A DNA stretch of 49,585 bases, taken from NCBI RefSeq assembly GCF_012933655.1, contig NZ_JABBJJ010000051.1, positions 1 through 49,585 on the forward strand. The letters run 5' to 3'. The position numbers were made by a program, and so were the translations under genes. The notes under the pieces are model-generated. The model ran no database searches. It was not told the origin of the DNA and saw nothing but the letters and a program-made list of their open reading frames with translations. Below, in pieces: positions 26,473 through 34,401 of this stretch. The number at the start of each line of letters is the position of its first letter. Positions within the stretch are counted from its first letter, which is position 1. This stretch comes from Pyxidicoccus fallax. GTDB lineage: Bacteria > Myxococcota > Myxococcia > Myxococcales > Myxococcaceae.

Positions 26473-27630
26473 ATGTCCCCCTCCACGCACCGTGTGCAGC
26501 TGCTGCGCGCTCCGGAAGCCGGTCCTCGCGCGGGAGCCGCGACGCTTGCCCTGGCCCGTGCCCTCGGCATCCCCCGCGCGGACGCGGCCCTGCTGCTCTC
26601 CGCCGTGCCCCGCGTGCTTCCGCGAGGCCTGCCTCTGGACGCTGCACAGCGCCTTCTGGAGACGCTGCGCGCGGCGGGGGCGGAAGGAACCGTGCTGGAG
26701 GCACCGGCCTCGGGGAGCCGGTGCGCCGAGCACCCGGCGCTCGAGGACGAGGGCCCCTGCGAGGTATGCGGGGCGCGCATCTGCGCGGTGTGTGTGCTTG
26801 CCCGAGGGGCGCGCCGCTGCGGCACCTGCGAGAGGCGCCTGACACGCGCGCGCCGCTTCCAGCACTGGCGGGTGGCGGTGCTGCTGGTGGGGCTGTGCGT
26901 GGCGCTGGTCTGGGGTTTCTCCGTGCAGCGGCAGCGCGACGAGCGTACCACGTGGACGCGACCGCTACGGGTGGCGGTGGTGCTGCTCGGGGAGGATGAC
27001 GGGGCGGCCCAGGTGCTGCGCAACGGCCTGCCCCGCCTGGAGTCCTGGTTCGCGCGCGAGCACCTGCGCCACCGGCCCGACGGCCTGAAGGAGCCGGTGC
27101 GCTTCGAGGTGTTCGGCCCCGTCCACCCAGAGGCGCCGCTGCCCTGGCCCGACGACGCCTCCTCCGGGTGGCTCGGGCGGCTGCGCTACATGCGCACGCT
27201 GCAAGGGGCACTCGAACCGCTGGACACCGCGGTGCGCCTGGAGCCGCGAGGTTACGACGCGCGGCTGTACGTGGTCGTCGAGTCCGACACGTCCAGCACC
27301 TTCGCGGAAGGCGTCGGAGCGGCCGGTGGCGAGCTGGGGCTCGTCCAGGCGCGGGTGAAGGGGGAGGACGCGACGCTGGCCCTGACCGCGCTCGCGCACG
27401 AGCTGCTGCACTGCCTGGGGGCCACGGACAAGTACGACGCCCAGGGCCACGCGCTGCTGCCCCAGGGGCTGGTGGACCCCGAGCGCTCTCCCCTGCTGCC
27501 GCAACAGCAGGCGGAGGTGATGGTGGGCGAAGTGCCACTGGAGGCCGGAACGGGCAAGCTGCCCGACAGCCTGGATGAGCTCGCGGTGGGGCCGCTCACG
27601 GCCGCGGAGGTGCGCTGGACATCGCGATAG
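26473..27630 (+). CDS. Membrane protein with zinc-ribbon and metzincin-like HExxHxxGxxD domain
   Basis: 385 residues with an unusual order. Residues 1-75 resemble the C-terminal domain of ribosomal protein L7/L12 in pattern (LARALGIPRADAALLL, PRVLPRGLPLDAAQRLLETL, then AGA). Residues 84-119 hold Cys84, His87, Cys96, Cys99, Cys104, Cys107, Cys116 and Cys119, a zinc-ribbon/B-box-like cluster. One membrane helix follows (about 133-150). The outer domain (165-385) has HELLHCLGATD at 309-319, that is HExxHxxGxxD, the zinc site of metzincin-like peptidases with an Asp third ligand, as in snapalysin. So it is probably an inner-membrane-anchored peptidase facing the periplasm. The L7/L12-like call is by pattern only. 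Confidence 0.8.
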   Translation: MSPSTHRVQLLRAPEAGPRAGAATLALARALGIPRADAALLLSAVPRVLPRGLPLDAAQRLLETLRAAGAEGTVLEAPASGSRCAEHPALEDEGPCEVCGARICAVCVLARGARRCGTCERRLTRARRFQHWRVAVLLVGLCVALVWGFSVQRQRDERTTWTRPLRVAVVLLGEDDGAAQVLRNGLPRLESWFAREHLRHRPDGLKEPVRFEVFGPVHPEAPLPWPDDASSGWLGRLRYMRTLQGALEPLDTAVRLEPRGYDARLYVVVESDTSSTFAEGVGAAGGELGLVQARVKGEDATLALTALAHELLHCLGATDKYDAQGHALLPQGLVDPERSPLLPQQQAEVMVGEVPLEAGTGKLPDSLDELAVGPLTAAEVRWTSR

Positions 27631-27704
27631 CAGGGCTCCCTGCCTCGTGTGTTGGGTCGTCCAGCCGCCCGTTGTGACGGGGCGCCCATGCCCTTGGCGC
27701 GCCC

Positions 27705-27718
27705 GCACGAATCCGTGC
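27705..27718. promoter_or_regulatory. Short inverted repeat upstream of the PAD operon
   Basis: GCACG and CGTGC flank a four-base spacer 31 bases before the first gene of the LysM-PAD-HEAT unit, followed by a locally AT-richer stretch with TGTAAT at 27734-27739. It could be an operator or a weak hairpin. Confidence 0.25.
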
Positions 27719-27748
27719 AAATGTGGAACAACTGTAATAAGGGGAGAC

Positions 27749-28420
27749 ATGTCCACGGAGGGTCATCCGGGCGGAACGGTCTACGTCGTCCGGGAAAACG
27801 AAGGCATCTCCTACGTCGCACGGCGCTTCGGGCAGAGCTGGACCGCCCTCTGGCAGCATCCGAGCAATGCGGAGCTCCGGCGCAAGCGAGAGAACCCCGA
27901 GGTGCTGCTGGCGGGAGACCAGGTCTTCATCCCGCCCATCGCGCCCCGCTGGCAGGGTTGCGAGACCGGGCGTCTCCACACCTTCCGGCTCAAGGCGAGC
28001 CCCCTGTTGCTGGTGCTGACGCTGAAGGACCGACGCGGCCGTCCCTTCGCTGGGCGCAACTACCTCGTGGAGGTCGAGCAGGAGTCCTTCGAGGGCAAGA
28101 CCGACGCCGAGGGCCGCCTGCGTCAGCGCGTCTCGCCGAAGGCCACGCAGGCCCGGCTCACGCTGTGGCCCGAGACCCGGGGATACCCCGAGACGCTGTC
28201 CTGGACGTTGGAGATCAGCGGGCTCGAGCCTTGGGACACCGTGCGCGGCGTCCAGCAGCGGCTGAACAACCTGGGCTTCCCGTGTGGCACTCCCACGGGC
28301 CAACTGGACGCCCCCACGCGCGCGGCGCTCGGAGACTTCCAGACCCGGCAGGGGCTCGCCTCCACGGGAGCGCTGGACCCGGACACCTGCCGCGCACTGC
28401 GTGACCTCCACGGAGCCTGA
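27749..28420 (+). CDS. LysM-like and peptidoglycan-binding (PG_binding_1) protein
   Basis: 223 residues from the ATG at 27749, preceded by AAGGGGAGA. Residues about 10-60 form a LysM-like unit (VYVVRENEGISYVARRFGQSW, then LLAGDQVFIPP). A beta-rich middle (about 75-150, with NYLVEVEQESFEGKTDAEGRL) looks like the spacer seen in phage-tail-derived accessory proteins. Residues about 160-220 are a PG_binding_1 domain: VRGVQQRLNNLGFPCGTPTG, then LDAPTRAALGDFQTRQGL. No signal peptide is present, so export by a contractile system or lysis would be needed to reach peptidoglycan. It is nine bases upstream of the PAD gene; together with the missing signal peptide this makes it a candidate carrier or accessory of the PAD, which is inference. 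Confidence 0.85.
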   Translation: MSTEGHPGGTVYVVRENEGISYVARRFGQSWTALWQHPSNAELRRKRENPEVLLAGDQVFIPPIAPRWQGCETGRLHTFRLKASPLLLVLTLKDRRGRPFAGRNYLVEVEQESFEGKTDAEGRLRQRVSPKATQARLTLWPETRGYPETLSWTLEISGLEPWDTVRGVQQRLNNLGFPCGTPTGQLDAPTRAALGDFQTRQGLASTGALDPDTCRALRDLHGA

Positions 28421-28429
28421 GCGAATCCC

Positions 28430-30757
28430 ATGAGATTCTTCAACGCGCCTCCCCAGCCCATGGCGGTCGTGGTGTCCGGTGGCACCACGAACACGGTCCC
28501 CGGCGGCAACCACGCCGTGGCACCAACCACGAACCAGATTGGCAACGTCCTCCAGGCGCCTGCCCTGCACGGCCTGACGTTCATGTGCAGGGCGTCGAAT
28601 GCGAGCACCGACACGGTGTACACCGCGAACCTCGACCAGAAGGTCCAGGCGCCTGGAGTGCTGGTCCTGCCCCGTGTGGAGAACTCGGAGGGGAATCCCC
28701 TGACCTACTCCGTCAGGATCTTCCTGCGGGCCGCCAGCGACTCCCTCCCGTCAGCGACATCCGCGGATGTCGCCGAGTACTTCCGGTTCCTGTCCCGGCA
28801 GGACATCAACAGCTTCTGCTTCGACACCTACTCGGATGAGGATGCCGAGCGGTTCACGGTCCAGGCCCAGTTCGGGGGGCAGGCCGTGACGTGGCTGTCC
28901 TCCCAGGCAGGCCTCGTGACGTTTGGCTCGCCAGCGCCGGACTGGCTGAACGTATCGGCGCTCATTCCCCGGGGAATCTCGGGGCGAACCACGAATGACC
29001 CTCCGGATACCGAGCGCCCGGTCCTCCCGCTCGAGCATGATGGCGCCCTCAACACGGAGTCGGAGCGCCGGCCCGGCGAGCTGTGGCTCCGGCTCGTCCA
29101 CAAGGACGACCAGGACAATCCGCTCGCCTTCGATGTGGCGCTCGTCACCGTGGCCCCCCTGCTCTTCTGCTCCAATGCGGACCCGGTGGTGACCCTCTAT
29201 ACCGTCACCGGAGCCCAGACCCTCCCCCGGTGGGACAACACCCCCTGGGTGGAGAGCCTGGAGGCCCTGGCGCAGCAGACAGGTGTCCCCCTCGTCCGGC
29301 TCCAGCCGCGCACCGCCGACGCCTGGGCGCGAGACCAGGTGCTGCTGGGGTACTGGTGCATCCCGGAACGCGCCATCGGCGGTCTGAGCACCCTCACGCG
29401 CAAGGCCGTCGTGACGTGCATGCGGGACTACGCCAACGGGCTCGAGACCCGCCTCGGCGACTACGCCAAGAATGGGAACGGGCAGCAACCGGACGCGACG
29501 TGCGGCGTCATCGATGACCTGTTCGACCTTCGCCCCAACCAGGACAACTCACTGGACTACGGAGGAAACGTCCTCGTCTCTCCGCCGGTCCTCGTCCAGA
29601 CGCCCGGGCTGGGCGAGGGCGATTCCGGGCCGGACGTGGACGCGCATGACGAGGCCCCGTACGGGAAGATCATCCTGGGGGATGGGGGCTCCTACGATGC
29701 AGGGGGCGGTGCTCGCTCCCCCACGCCCGAGTTCGCCGAGTTCCTGGAGGCGCAGCGCGTCCAGCCCGTCGTCCGTGTCAACACGGCCTGGCTCGAGGTG
29801 GGCCATATCGACGAAATCCTGAGCTTCGTTCCCGCGGCGCAGACATGCGCCCGGACTGGCGCGGGCCAGCCCCGCGGTCACAACGGCGCCCGGTGGTGCG
29901 CGCTGCTGGCGAGCATGGACCTCGCGTACCTCCTTCTCGAGGCGTCGTACTCCGACACCGTGCGGAACATGCGGAATCCGGCGGACCCGGACAACTTCAC
30001 GTCACTGCCCACGTTCCTGGCCGATAACGCGGCCAATGCCTTCCTCAACCAGTTCACGACGCGAGGCGATGGGCGCCTCAACCGGGCCAGTCACGAGGCG
30101 CAGAGAGTCCTCGACGATGTCGGGCTGCGCATCCGGCAGGCACTGGGGCTGCACGAGCACGAAATCATCCTGATGCCGGGGCTGTTCTCGCCGACGGCGG
30201 GCTTCGACTACGACGCGGTCCTTCCGGACACGGTCAACCTCCTTGTCCTGAACAACCACCAGGTGGTGGTCCCCAAGCCCTGGGGACCCAGGCTGGCACG
30301 CGCGGATGCAGGGGCAACCATCGACTCGGTCTGCCGGGAGATGGGCATCAGGACGGTGGCCCCGCTGTCCGGCCTCCTGCCGGGACTGGCCGCCTGGCTG
30401 AATCGTGAGCGCATCTGGCGCCAGTGGAACCCCTACCAGAACACATGGCTCGCCCAGGAGCGGCAGCGCCTGGCCACCCATTTCGGTGTCCCGCTGAACA
30501 ACGTCCAGCCGGCGCGGCAGGGACATGTGAACGGCTGGGTCGAGTTCAACATCGACCACCCGGACAGCGTCGACATCTTCGAGGCCTACATCGCCGCGCG
30601 CTTTGCTGGAATCGGACTCACCCCCCACTTCGTGGATGACTGGGCCCAGTGCCACAAGAACTGCGGCGAGGTGCACTGTGGAACCAACGAGCGCAGGCAG
30701 CCGACCGTCGTGCCGGCCCACCAGCAATGGTGGAAGCTGCTCGACGACGACCCCTGA
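28430..30757 (+). CDS. Protein-arginine deiminase (PAD), complete catalytic set
   Basis: 775 residues. From about residue 290 it follows the animal PAD C-terminal catalytic domain. 'DAWARDQVLLGYWCIPE' carries Asp302 (human PAD4 Asp350), 'LDYGGNVLVSPPV' and YGKIILGDG follow, 'NTAWLEVGHIDEILSFVPA' gives His459 and Asp461 (PAD4 His471/Asp473), 'TVNLLVLNNHQVVVPKPWGP' matches the NMLVLGKHLGIPKPFGP block, and CGEVHCGTNERR gives the nucleophile Cys750 (PAD4 Cys645). PADs convert peptidyl-Arg to citrulline. Residues about 640-727 are an insertion absent from animal PADs, and 1-280 are beta-rich and poorly conserved. No signal peptide. It follows the LysM/PG-binding gene by nine bases and precedes a HEAT gene by 21, a three-gene unit. 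Porphyromonas PPAD is a different pentein. Confidence 0.93.
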   Translation: MRFFNAPPQPMAVVVSGGTTNTVPGGNHAVAPTTNQIGNVLQAPALHGLTFMCRASNASTDTVYTANLDQKVQAPGVLVLPRVENSEGNPLTYSVRIFLRAASDSLPSATSADVAEYFRFLSRQDINSFCFDTYSDEDAERFTVQAQFGGQAVTWLSSQAGLVTFGSPAPDWLNVSALIPRGISGRTTNDPPDTERPVLPLEHDGALNTESERRPGELWLRLVHKDDQDNPLAFDVALVTVAPLLFCSNADPVVTLYTVTGAQTLPRWDNTPWVESLEALAQQTGVPLVRLQPRTADAWARDQVLLGYWCIPERAIGGLSTLTRKAVVTCMRDYANGLETRLGDYAKNGNGQQPDATCGVIDDLFDLRPNQDNSLDYGGNVLVSPPVLVQTPGLGEGDSGPDVDAHDEAPYGKIILGDGGSYDAGGGARSPTPEFAEFLEAQRVQPVVRVNTAWLEVGHIDEILSFVPAAQTCARTGAGQPRGHNGARWCALLASMDLAYLLLEASYSDTVRNMRNPADPDNFTSLPTFLADNAANAFLNQFTTRGDGRLNRASHEAQRVLDDVGLRIRQALGLHEHEIILMPGLFSPTAGFDYDAVLPDTVNLLVLNNHQVVVPKPWGPRLARADAGATIDSVCREMGIRTVAPLSGLLPGLAAWLNRERIWRQWNPYQNTWLAQERQRLATHFGVPLNNVQPARQGHVNGWVEFNIDHPDSVDIFEAYIAARFAGIGLTPHFVDDWAQCHKNCGEVHCGTNERRQPTVVPAHQQWWKLLDDDP

Positions 30758-30778
30758 GTGGATGGGAGGCCATGAGGC

Positions 30779-31690
30779 ATGGTGACGCATGACACGAAAG
30801 CGCTCTTCGTCGCCGCCCTGCGTGCGCGAGGCCCCGCCTACCGCGAGGCCCGCGCACGGTTCCTCGTGGCCCCAGGAGACACCCGGGGCGTGCTCGCGCG
30901 GTGCAGGCAGTCGCGGTCCTGGCGCGTGCGCCTCCAGGCGGACATCTTCGACACCTGGCTGGAGGACCCGGGCCTGTGCGAACAGGCCCGCCGGCTGCTC
31001 CAGGCGGACCCCTCCACCGGCCTGCCCCGCCGGGCCTCGGCGCGCGTCCGGGGCGAGGCGCTCGCCGGGTTGGGAAGCAAGGCACTCCCGCGCATCCTCG
31101 AGCTCCTGACCCGCTCGCGGGGGTTCGCATCACGCCCGGAGCAGACCGCCCTCTTCCACGCGCTGGTGGTCCTCAAGGACGAGCGCGCCGTCAGACCCCT
31201 GGTGGCGCTCGTCCTCCAAAACCAGGACGGCACGGAGCGGGCGGCGGCGGCGCATACGCTGGCCTGGCACCGGACGCCACTGGCCCTCCCGGTCTTCGCA
31301 GCGGCACTGGCGGACCCCGCATCCCCTCCGGGCCTGCGAAGCAGCAGCATCCGGGGGCTGCTCCTGCTGGGGACACCCGAAGCGGCGGAGGCATTGCTCC
31401 GGCTCGCGCGGGACGCGGAGCAACAGCCCGACACGAGGGCCACGGCCATCATCGCGCTCGAGACCGTGATGGAAGCCCGGGCGGAGCCCGGGCTCCTGGG
31501 CATCCTCCAGGGGGAGGCCCCGGACGCGGTCGCGAGCGCCGCGCTCGAGGTCCTCGGAAGGGTGGGAAGCCTCGCGGCGCTCGACACACTGCGCGCGCTG
31601 GACACTTCCGACGCGAAGCCCCGTCTCCGGACCGCGGCGGCGGAGGCGATCCGGAGCATCGAGCAGCGTCATTCCGCGTCTGGCGCCTGA
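30779..31690 (+). CDS. HEAT-repeat protein linked to the PAD
   Basis: 303 residues, almost all of it HEAT/PBS-lyase-type helical repeats: 'SARVRGEALAGLGSKALPRI', 'LVVLKDERAVRPLVALVL', 'DGTERAAAAHTLAWHRTPLA', 'PPGLRSSSIRGLLLLGTPEA' and 'PDAVASAALEVLGRVGSLAA'. No signal peptide or catalytic motif. GGGAGG lies nine bases before the ATG at 30779; an ATG at 30788 is in the same frame. It follows the PAD gene after 21 bases. HEAT proteins commonly bind protein partners, so an immunity protein, chaperone or scaffold for the PAD is possible; there is no direct evidence. Compare the TIGR02270 HEAT protein in the T6SS island of this window, which is not closely related by eye. Confidence 0.85.
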   Translation: MVTHDTKALFVAALRARGPAYREARARFLVAPGDTRGVLARCRQSRSWRVRLQADIFDTWLEDPGLCEQARRLLQADPSTGLPRRASARVRGEALAGLGSKALPRILELLTRSRGFASRPEQTALFHALVVLKDERAVRPLVALVLQNQDGTERAAAAHTLAWHRTPLALPVFAAALADPASPPGLRSSSIRGLLLLGTPEAAEALLRLARDAEQQPDTRATAIIALETVMEARAEPGLLGILQGEAPDAVASAALEVLGRVGSLAALDTLRALDTSDAKPRLRTAAAEAIRSIEQRHSASGA

Positions 31691-31699
31691 CGGGCGATG

Positions 31700-31716
31700 G
31701 CTCTCCTGAAGAGAGC
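31700..31716. terminator. Hairpin between convergent genes
   Basis: Arms GCTCTC and GAGAGC with a five-base loop (CTGAA) in the 41 bases between the HEAT gene (+) and the DUF1501 gene (-) stops. Confidence 0.55.
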
Positions 31717-31731
31717 GGCGGCCGGAAAGCC

Positions 31732-33315
31732 CTACGCCTTCCGGAGTCCCATCACCTCCCCGTAGCCACCGGGGATGAAGAACTCGTGCGGCTCCATGCC
31801 CATGATGCGCAGGGCGGTGGTGACGACGTCCGCCGACCGGGGGACGCGCTTCGAGGGCTGACCGTTCTCCTCGATGATGTCCACCGGGACGCCGAGCCCG
31901 CGCGTCGTGTACGTGCCCACCTGCCGGTTCCCCGCCACGTTTCCACCCGCGAAGCAGACCGAGGTGTACGGGTGGTGGTCATCCGGCAGGGAGTAGCTGC
32001 CATCGCTCCCACGCGAGGCCCAGCTCCGGCCGAACTCGCTCATCACCAGCACCAGGGTGTCGTCGAGCAGCGTCTTGCCCGGCTTGCCAGGGGCGGGCGT
32101 GGCCTTCATCTCGCCCATGAAGCGCGCGACGCAGTCCATCAACCCGCGGCCGTGCGCGCAGCTGTAGGCATGGCCGTGGCCGTTGTGGGTGTCGAAGTCG
32201 AGCCGCAGCGAGACATGCACCGCCGTGCACAGGTCCGACTTGAGCAGGCGCAGCGCCATGTCCATCCGCGGGTCCAGCCCGGTGAGATGGAAGTTCGCGA
32301 GGCCGAACGTGTAGGTGAAGGTCTCGCTCAGGTAGCCCGACAGGTACGCGGGGCGGTTCGTCTTCAGCGCGTCGATGCCCTTGGTGCCCTCCAGCACGGA
32401 CACGACGTCCGTCGCCAGCACGCGGGAGACGGACGACAGCGAGCCATGCAGGCCCTCCAGGTAGCTGTCCACCTTCGCCGTCGAGCGGCCCATGAACTGC
32501 TGGGCGCGCGAGAGCGAGAAGTTCTCCACCGTCGTCGTCTTCAGCGTGCTCCCGGTGGGCTGGCCGCGCGCGTCCAGCTCGGGCCTCTCGGTGCGCGCAT
32601 CCAGCCCCGTCCACCACGCGTTGTCCGCGGGCTTCGCGGAGAGCATCGGCTTGAGCGCTTCGATGGAGGGGACGCGCACCGGCGAGGCATGGGAGGGCAA
32701 CCCCATGCCCACTGGCGTGCCCCGCTCTCCGGAGACGACCACGAACGGCAGCGGCCGGCTCTCGCGGTGCCGCTCGTACAGGTGGTTCGCGATGACCGAG
32801 TGCACGGCGGGCGCCCGGTAGTCCGCGCCGGCGACCCCGCACATCGCGGAGATGAAGGCGCTCGAGTGGTCGTTGGTGCCCTGGTCGATGCCGTGCAGCA
32901 CGCTCAGCTGCTCATGCAGCGCGAAGTGCTGGTAGCCGTACATGAGCGGGCTGAAGGTATTGTTGGTGCGGTCCGCGGGGTTCTGGGGATTCCACGACTG
33001 CCAGGTCCGCAGCGGCTTGTAGGGACCGTTCGCGGGCGCCAGGTTCACCACCTTGCTCGCGTCGAAGAAGACGGGCTCGCTGCTGTAGCTGGACGGCGCC
33101 GGGACGCAGAGCGGAATCTCCGAGTCCTCCAGCGGGGTGAAGTAGTACGCCGGCCGGAAGCCGCCCGGGATGTAGATGACCAAGAGCCGGGAGGGGACGT
33201 CGGCGTCCGCGGCATGCGCGGTACCGGAGCCGAGCAGCCCCGCGCGGTCGAGGAGCGCGAGCTGCCCCGCTCCGAGGGCCCACTTGAGCAACGTGCGTCG
33301 AGAGGTGTTGGGCAT
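31732..33315 (-). CDS. Tat-exported DUF1501 family protein
   Basis: 527 residues with a twin-arginine signal at the start (SRRTLLKWALGAGQLALL, cleavage after AHA near residue 35). The mature part fits DUF1501, an alkaline-phosphatase/sulfatase-like exported family: 'RLLVIYIPGGFRPAYYF', 'LSVLHGIDQGTNDHSSAF', 'RLDFDTHNGHGHAYSC' (residues about 385-400) and 'LDDTLVLVMSEFGRSW' with the SEFGR motif, then 'DDHHPYTSVCFAGGNV'. The enzymatic activity of the family is not established. It is the last gene of an exported three-gene module with two CxxCH-motif proteins, starting 12 bases after its upstream neighbour's stop. In many bacteria DUF1501 genes go with DUF1800 or cytochrome-like partners. Confidence 0.9.
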   Translation of the reverse strand: MPNTSRRTLLKWALGAGQLALLDRAGLLGSGTAHAADADVPSRLLVIYIPGGFRPAYYFTPLEDSEIPLCVPAPSSYSSEPVFFDASKVVNLAPANGPYKPLRTWQSWNPQNPADRTNNTFSPLMYGYQHFALHEQLSVLHGIDQGTNDHSSAFISAMCGVAGADYRAPAVHSVIANHLYERHRESRPLPFVVVSGERGTPVGMGLPSHASPVRVPSIEALKPMLSAKPADNAWWTGLDARTERPELDARGQPTGSTLKTTTVENFSLSRAQQFMGRSTAKVDSYLEGLHGSLSSVSRVLATDVVSVLEGTKGIDALKTNRPAYLSGYLSETFTYTFGLANFHLTGLDPRMDMALRLLKSDLCTAVHVSLRLDFDTHNGHGHAYSCAHGRGLMDCVARFMGEMKATPAPGKPGKTLLDDTLVLVMSEFGRSWASRGSDGSYSLPDDHHPYTSVCFAGGNVAGNRQVGTYTTRGLGVPVDIIEENGQPSKRVPRSADVVTTALRIMGMEPHEFFIPGGYGEVMGLRKA

Positions 33316-33327
33316 GGGGTCCTCGGC

Positions 33328-34401
33328 TCAGTAGGTAATCCACAGCGGGTGACGGATGAGCGCCGCGCAAGTGCCAATCCAGGCCAGGCGCGTGCTCTGC
33401 GACTCGAGCGGGAGGTAGACCTGCTCGTACAGCGCCTTCAGCTCCGCGTCCGCGGGCGGCTGTCCGAGCATGCGCAGGTAGAGGTAGCGCAGGTTCTTCT
33501 GCACCGCGTCCGGGTTCCTGGCGGAGGTGTCCGCGAGCGTCACGTAGCGCAGCACCGCCGGGTTGTTCCTCTTGTCCACCGCGCGTCCGCACCAGGCCTG
33601 GGACATCTGGACCAGCGTCTGCCCGGCGGAGGGACCGAAGATCGCGTCCTTCTTGCGATACTGGAGCGAGTTGCCCCCTCCGAGCGCCTCGAAGCGCTCG
33701 ATGGTGCGCTGGTCGGAGACGTACTCGCCCGAGATTCCGGGCGACCAGTCGCCGGGCCACACGAAGAACTTGTTCCAGTTCACCACGTACGCCCGGTTGC
33801 GCCAGTCGGCGTTGCTGGTGCTGACGAAGTCCTCGAGCGTCAGCCCGAGCTGATCCATCAGGCTCACCACCATCTCCTCGGCGGACAGCCGGCGGACGCG
33901 GAACTCCTCGGGCGACGGCGTCTCCAGCTGCTCGGGGGGCGCCGGCAGGTCTCGAATCCACGCCTCCACCTGCTCGATGGTCAGCGTGACGCGGCCGCTG
34001 GCGACGAGCTCGTCGTAGTGCTGGCCCGGCGGCATCTGGGGATAGCTCCCAGGCGCATTGCCCTTGAGCATCTGGACGAGGAGGCTGTTCGCCGGGTCCC
34101 CGCGCTTCACGTACCGCTCGTTGTAGACGAGCCCGGTCTCGAACGCGGAGAGCGAGGCGAAGATGGGCACGTTACCGATGCGGTGGCAGCCCTCGCACGC
34201 GGGCGCGAGCGCGAGCCGTATCTCGTCGTTCTTGCTCGCGGGCTCGCAGCCCGTGCCGCCGTCCGGGTCCGGGTTCGGATTCGGGTCACCGGGGCCCGCC
34301 GAGTCATTGATGCGAGCCGTCGCCTGCTCCGTGCAGGCCGTGAAAGAGAGGGCGAGCGAGGCCAGCACGGCCGCTCCCAGCAACGAACGCAACGTGCGCA
34401 T
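33328..34401 (-). CDS. Lipoprotein with one CxxCH haem-type motif
   Basis: 357 residues from the ATG at 34401, which overlaps the upstream stop as TGATG; a GTG one codon earlier is less likely. Signal peptide with a lipobox ending at Cys23 (ALSFTAC), so it is lipid-anchored. A Pro/Asp linker (NPNPDPDGG) follows, then CEGCH at 69-73, a c-type haem motif, inside 'LALAPACEGCHRIG', and then MPPGQHYDELV, the style of planctomycete-type cytochrome c and PSCyt domains with a distal Met. The rest (about 150-357) is helical with 'RRLSAEEMVVSLMDQLGLT', like the DUF1592-type partners. A redox or surface assembly role with the DUF1501 protein is inferred. Confidence 0.85.
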   Translation of the reverse strand: MRTLRSLLGAAVLASLALSFTACTEQATARINDSAGPGDPNPNPDPDGGTGCEPASKNDEIRLALAPACEGCHRIGNVPIFASLSAFETGLVYNERYVKRGDPANSLLVQMLKGNAPGSYPQMPPGQHYDELVASGRVTLTIEQVEAWIRDLPAPPEQLETPSPEEFRVRRLSAEEMVVSLMDQLGLTLEDFVSTSNADWRNRAYVVNWNKFFVWPGDWSPGISGEYVSDQRTIERFEALGGGNSLQYRKKDAIFGPSAGQTLVQMSQAWCGRAVDKRNNPAVLRYVTLADTSARNPDAVQKNLRYLYLRMLGQPPADAELKALYEQVYLPLESQSTRLAWIGTCAALIRHPLWITY

